Shown here: piece after piece, positions 60,160 through 64,000 of the stretch
Layout of the letters: each line of letters opens with the position of its first letter
Position numbering within the stretch: the stretch's first letter is position 1
From: Lachnospiraceae bacterium V9D3004
GTDB taxonomy: Bacteria; Bacillota; Clostridia; Lachnospirales; Lachnospiraceae
Direction of reading: 5' to 3'
DNA: 64,000 nt
Assembly (NCBI GenBank): GCA_000621985.1
Contig: JHWW01000001.1
Coordinates: forward strand, 1 to 64,000
Notes under the pieces: generated by a model
Told to the model about the DNA's origin: nothing
Databases searched by the model: none
What the model saw: only the letters and a program-made list of their open reading frames with translations
Program-made: the position numbers and the translations under genes

Positions 60160-62100
60160 ATGAAAGAAGGTGATGATTTGGTCATTAATATTCAGTTTCA
60201 GATATGCGGTCTTGTAATACTTATACTCGTAGCTGCATTGTATGTAAAGAGGCGTACAATATGGATCAATACCGACCGAATATTCGGTGTATTCATCGCG
60301 ATCACATTATTCAGTACGATAGCAGATATAGCTTCCATATATACGATCAATTTCCGTGACAGTATATCCCCACTGTTTAATGAATTCGTATGCAAATTAT
60401 ATCTGTATACGTTGACACTGGCCTCATTTATCACACTTATATATCTTGTTGCGGAAGTATGCAGGAATGACAAAAGATTTTTTAAACTGGTCGGGTATAT
60501 GTCTCTGGCAATGGTAGCAGTTGGCGTGGCTTACATATTCCTTCCGATAGAGTATCATGTGAATAAGGCAGATGAAAGCATATATACGCTTGGCCCTGCT
60601 GTTATATATACATATGTTGTCAGCGTTATACTTCTTGTATTGAGCGTTACGGGTAATATGGTGTTCGGTACTCATAGAGGAAGATACAGGCATAATCCGG
60701 TTACGGTCATTTTGACCACATTTATTATTGCGGCGGGCATCCAGTTCGTCAATAACCAGATATTGATCGTTAGTTTTGCGGAGAGCGTTGCAGTACTGCT
60801 GATATATCTGTTCATGGAGAATCCGGCAGACAAGATGGATGAGGAGACAGGTTTTTATACTTCCGGCATGCTTAAAGCGTACATTGACAGGCAGTATATG
60901 ATGGGCGAGAGATTCTTTATCGTTGCATTCAGTGTTAATTCCTATGACGTTGTAACGAGAACATTCGGCATCAATAATGCGGCCAATCTTCTTAAAAATG
61001 TTGCGGTATATCTGAGGGAACTTGATGAAGTTCAGCTTTTCAGGCTCGGAGAGTACAGATTTGCGATTGCCGGTTCATATGAAAATGAAGAGATATTCAA
61101 TAATGTGATGCGTTATATGAATGAGATAGAGAAGAAGGAGTTCGCGGTGTCTAACACACAGATCACGATCAATACGGATATCTGCGTATTCAACGATTCG
61201 GAACTGCTTAATAACAGTGATGAGGTATTGTACTGCATTAACTCTATACTGTCGGGACATACAGGTGACGGGATTATTGATATTAACAAGAACAGTCTTG
61301 AGGATGTTAACTGGCGCAGTTCAATTGAAGATACTTTGAGGTGGGCGATAGATAATGATAAGTTCATGGTATATTATCAGCCGATCTATTCCATTGAGAA
61401 GCAGTGTTTTGTGTCATTTGAAGCACTTGTGAGATTGTGGGATGAGAAAGGAACATTTATCGCACCGGACGAGTTCATACCGATAGCGGAACAGAACGGA
61501 CTTATTGCCGATATTGATATGATTGTTCTGAAAAAGGTTTGCAGGTTTATAAATGATACGGATCCGAATCAGTACGGCATCAAATATATCGAAGTCAATC
61601 TGTCTGCCGTTCAGTGTATGAACAGCGGATTCGCCGCGGATCTTAAGAGGGTAATGGATGATTACGGTGTCCCGATAGAATATATCCATTTTGAGATCAC
61701 GGAGACGGCGATGGCCAATTCGAAGCAGTCATTGTCAGATAATATGCATAAGCTTATAGGTCTCGGTTCGGCATTCTTCCTTGATGATTACGGCAGCGGA
61801 TATGCCAACTTAAACTTCCTGATCGACTTTCCGTTCAGGGCTGTTAAGCTTGACAAGGAGCTTGTGTGGTCATTTTTCAATAATAAAAAAGGTGAGATCG
61901 CGACAAGATTTTCCATTGATATGTTAAAGAGCCTTGATATGGAGATAGTAGCTGAGGGTATCGAGACAAAAGAGCAGTTCAATGCCATGAAGGACTTTGA
62001 GGTTGAATACATTCAGGGATATTATTTCTCGAGGCCGCTTAATGAAAATGATGTGATAGATTTTGTGAGAAACTCACCGCTTGGTGCAGCCACCGCATAG
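60160..62100 (+). CDS. membrane EAL-domain c-di-GMP phosphodiesterase with degenerate GGDEF
   Basis: 646 residues. About seven hydrophobic segments (1-220) form a polytopic sensor. A GGDEF-like domain (about 225-385) has RLGEYRF at the catalytic loop, so cyclase activity is not expected. The EAL domain (about 395-640) keeps its motifs: SFEALVRLW, EVNLSAVQ, HFEITETA, FLDDYGSGYANL, VKLDKELV, VAEGIET and IQGYYFSRP, so cyclic-di-GMP hydrolysis is likely. Starts at ATG 60160, GTG 60151 or TTG 60178 are all possible; TTG 60178 has AAGGTG nearby. Own promoter; second c-di-GMP phosphodiesterase of the window after the HD-GYP protein. Confidence 0.9.
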   Translation: MKEGDDLVINIQFQICGLVILILVAALYVKRRTIWINTDRIFGVFIAITLFSTIADIASIYTINFRDSISPLFNEFVCKLYLYTLTLASFITLIYLVAEVCRNDKRFFKLVGYMSLAMVAVGVAYIFLPIEYHVNKADESIYTLGPAVIYTYVVSVILLVLSVTGNMVFGTHRGRYRHNPVTVILTTFIIAAGIQFVNNQILIVSFAESVAVLLIYLFMENPADKMDEETGFYTSGMLKAYIDRQYMMGERFFIVAFSVNSYDVVTRTFGINNAANLLKNVAVYLRELDEVQLFRLGEYRFAIAGSYENEEIFNNVMRYMNEIEKKEFAVSNTQITINTDICVFNDSELLNNSDEVLYCINSILSGHTGDGIIDINKNSLEDVNWRSSIEDTLRWAIDNDKFMVYYQPIYSIEKQCFVSFEALVRLWDEKGTFIAPDEFIPIAEQNGLIADIDMIVLKKVCRFINDTDPNQYGIKYIEVNLSAVQCMNSGFAADLKRVMDDYGVPIEYIHFEITETAMANSKQSLSDNMHKLIGLGSAFFLDDYGSGYANLNFLIDFPFRAVKLDKELVWSFFNNKKGEIATRFSIDMLKSLDMEIVAEGIETKEQFNAMKDFEVEYIQGYYFSRPLNENDVIDFVRNSPLGAATA

Positions 62101-62146
62101 AAATTGCCGATCAACACTATTTTCCGTATATATTTTCCCGCGAAAC

Positions 62147-62192
62147 GGCAGGGGCCTGGCGGATATGAAGTCATATCCGCCAGCCCCCTGCC
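62147..62192. terminator. Large hairpin between convergent EAL and nfo genes
   Basis: 22-base arms (62147-62168 and 62171-62192) with one mismatch and a two-base loop. No strong T-run; probably a factor-assisted or bidirectional stop. Confidence 0.6.
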
Positions 62193-62221
62193 AATTCTTT
62201 ACTTACACTTGAAAAGAATTA

Positions 62222-63121
62222 TCACTTCCCTGCCAGAATAAGATCTTTAAGTTCCGGATTGAATACACCGCTTTTTATCATCTCAATCTCATATTTGTAA
62301 GGGGCATATACTTTCTTTTTATCTTCGGGAGACGGAACGTAAGGTGTTTCTAAGATCTTGGGAATGTCCGTAAAATCCGGATGGTTTATGATCTTCATCA
62401 ACGGATCGAAACCTATGCTTCCGAAACCGATATTTTCGTGACGGTCTTTGCGGGCGCCCGGTTCATTTTTACTGTCATTGATGTGGAATACGGCAATCTT
62501 TTCCTTGCCGATTATAGAATCAAATTGATCAAATACACCTTCAAGGTCATTAATGATATCATATCCCGCATCGCTTACGTGGCATGTATCGAAACATACG
62601 CGCAGCTTGTCGTTACAGGTAACACCGTCGATTATCCTTGCGATCTCTTCAAAAGTGCGTCCGATCTCGCTTCCTTTTCCGGCCATGGTTTCGAGAGCGA
62701 TATTGACAGGTGTGTCTTTTGTGAACACTTTGTTAAGTCCTGATATAATTTTCTTTGTGCCTGCATCCACGCCTTCTCCTACATGTGAACCGGGGTGTAG
62801 AACCAGCGTCCGGCTTCCCATGGCTGCAGTTCTTTCAATCTCTACGGCAAGAAAATCAACTGCAAGCTTATAAGTATCCTCTTTCACCGGATTGCCGAGG
62901 TTGATTATATATGGTGCGTGTACCACGAAATCTTTTATGCCGTTTGCATCCATTAATTCTTTTGCGGCCTGAATGTTCAGGTCTTCCACGGCCTTCCTTC
63001 TTGTGTTCTGCGGTGCGCCTGTATATACCATGAACGTATTGGCTCCATAGGACAGCGCCTCCTTAACGGAACCTGCGAACATATCTTTTCCGCTCATGCC
63101 GACATGTGAACCTATAAGCAT
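62222..63121 (-). CDS. nfo: endonuclease IV (apurinic/apyrimidinic)
   Basis: Cuts DNA 5' of abasic sites in base excision repair, using three Zn ions. 299 residues. [20 protein letters not shown] at the start, then metal-ligand motifs [73 protein letters not shown] and PKILETP. ATG 63121 is chosen for AGGAGG 6 bases upstream on the minus strand; the frame is open to 63148. Confidence 0.96.
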   Translation of the reverse strand: MLIGSHVGMSGKDMFAGSVKEALSYGANTFMVYTGAPQNTRRKAVEDLNIQAAKELMDANGIKDFVVHAPYIINLGNPVKEDTYKLAVDFLAVEIERTAAMGSRTLVLHPGSHVGEGVDAGTKKIISGLNKVFTKDTPVNIALETMAGKGSEIGRTFEEIARIIDGVTCNDKLRVCFDTCHVSDAGYDIINDLEGVFDQFDSIIGKEKIAVFHINDSKNEPGARKDRHENIGFGSIGFDPLMKIINHPDFTDIPKILETPYVPSPEDKKKVYAPYKYEIEMIKSGVFNPELKDLILAGK

Positions 63122-63329
63122 ATTATGAACCTCCTGTGTTGAGTACAATGATGTACCAGATAATAACTGCCCGGTATCCCGAACCTGCAGGTACCGGACA
63201 GTTTCAGTTTATCAGAGATTTCTCAATATTTCAAATGGGAATCGGTATCCTCAGTCGGCAATGCGCACTTTACACCTCCGGAAAAAATATATATAATGAA
63301 AATATAATAAAAATTGGGGGTACACCGGT

Positions 63330-64000
63330 ATGTTAAGAGACGTTAAAGTTGAAAATGGAATTATCAGAGGAATTGAAGCGGCGGATCCGAGGATCACGGC
63401 ATTCAAAGGGATACCTTTTGCCGCACCGCCGGTAGGGGAGAACAGATGGCGCGCGCCGCAGCCGTGTCCGGATTGGGACGGAGAGCTCGAAGCATACAGA
63501 TTTGCACCGATATCCATTCAGGATACACCGGGGATCGGTGATAATATATATATCAGGGAATGGCATGTGGATCCTGATATTCTTATGGATGAGGATTGCC
63601 TGTATCTGAATGTATGGACACCGGCCAAGAGAGAGAATGAGAAGCTTCCGGTCGTTGTATGGTATTTTGGCGGCGGATTGCAGTGGGGATATCCGTCGGA
63701 GATGGAATTTGACGGCGAGCGTATTGCAAGAAGAGGAATAGTGGTTGTTACGGTCAATTACAGGCTTAACGTATTCGGTTTCCTGGCTCATCCGGAGCTT
63801 ACGAAAGAACAGCCCGATGCACCGGCCAATTTCGGAAGTCTTGACCAACAGGCAGGGCTCAGATGGGTATCAAGGAATATCGCAGCATTTGGCGGAGACC
63901 CCGATAATATAACTATTGCGGGACAGTCTGCGGGCGGTGGAAGTGTTCTTACACAGATGACCTGTCCGGATAACTATCCGCTTATCAAAAAAGCGATAAT
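63330..64000 (+). CDS. carboxylesterase/lipase type B family protein (partial)
   Basis: The first 223 residues of an alpha/beta hydrolase; the gene runs off the window. FKGIPFAAPPVGENRWRAP and the signature EDCLYLNVWTP are typical of type B carboxylesterases; the oxyanion region reads YFGGGLQWG; the nucleophile elbow GQSAGGGS gives the catalytic serine near residue 198. No signal peptide, so an intracellular esterase, perhaps for ester-linked side chains or xenobiotics. The Asp/Glu and His of the triad lie outside the window. GGGGG (63316-63320) lies 9 bases before the ATG. Confidence 0.92.
   Translation, partial: MLRDVKVENGIIRGIEAADPRITAFKGIPFAAPPVGENRWRAPQPCPDWDGELEAYRFAPISIQDTPGIGDNIYIREWHVDPDILMDEDCLYLNVWTPAKRENEKLPVVVWYFGGGLQWGYPSEMEFDGERIARRGIVVVTVNYRLNVFGFLAHPELTKEQPDAPANFGSLDQQAGLRWVSRNIAAFGGDPDNITIAGQSAGGGSVLTQMTCPDNYPLIKKAI

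Overview
The window looks like a chromosomal segment of a low-GC, Gram-positive anaerobe of the Clostridia, most likely the Lachnospiraceae. The evidence is a large Bacillus-type SRP RNA, an aldo/keto reductase carrying two 4Fe-4S clusters, a DUF4250 small protein, the archaeal-type ProS, a PdaA-like deacetylase, AGGAGG-type ribosome binding sites at most starts, and very large secreted proteins with Lys-rich Ig-like and Pro/Thr-rich parts. The genus assignment is inference. There is no phage, insertion sequence or CRISPR array.

Layout. 1-1042: the 3' end of a 23S rRNA gene, followed without a 5S gene by seven tRNAs (Asp, Val, Thr, Tyr, fMet, Phe, Lys), none with an encoded CCA. 1074-7691: housekeeping run metG, tatD, rsmA, a small alarmone synthetase, an S1-domain protein and a Nudix hydrolase. 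7895-12962: signalling genes, namely a tandem-receiver protein, an HPt protein, a membrane HD-GYP protein and a LytTR regulator overlapping a DUF3021 membrane protein. 13406-25426: one 4006-residue secreted multidomain protein. 25595-30578: a secreted phosphodiester glycosidase (minus strand), an aldo/keto reductase, a polysaccharide deacetylase and an orphan OmpR-type regulator. 30710-31851: a split chromate-transporter pair (minus). 32219-35735: cca, an ECF sigma factor and its probable membrane anti-sigma factor. 36699-41758: tadA, SRP RNA, and an uncharacterised pair (cyclic-nucleotide-binding-like protein plus TPR protein with an AAA-like tail). 42449-46568: murA, metY, proS. 47168-56433: flavin reductase, pth, mfd, a PrsA-like lipoprotein, two G3E (COG0523) GTPases with metal-handling features, and an asparaginase. 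56551-64000: a secreted beta-helix enzyme (minus), a membrane EAL protein, nfo (minus), and a carboxylesterase cut by the window end.

How the genes fit together. Translation and RNA maturation dominate the conserved blocks (metG, rsmA, S1, cca, tadA, ffs, proS, pth, tRNAs); cca is needed because the tRNAs here lack CCA. Cyclic-di-GMP breakdown is represented twice (HD-GYP and EAL). The accessory content is cell-surface biology: the giant protein, the glycosidase and the beta-helix enzyme. Spacers are unusually rich in palindromes and degenerate tandem repeats, several sharing sequence with each other.

The strongest candidates for undescribed biology are the cNMP/TPR gene pair behind the SRP RNA, the G3E GTPase fused to a DUF1980-like domain next to a GTPase with a Cys/His-rich repeat array, the giant surface protein with its LytTR/DUF3021 neighbours, and the families of intergenic repeats.
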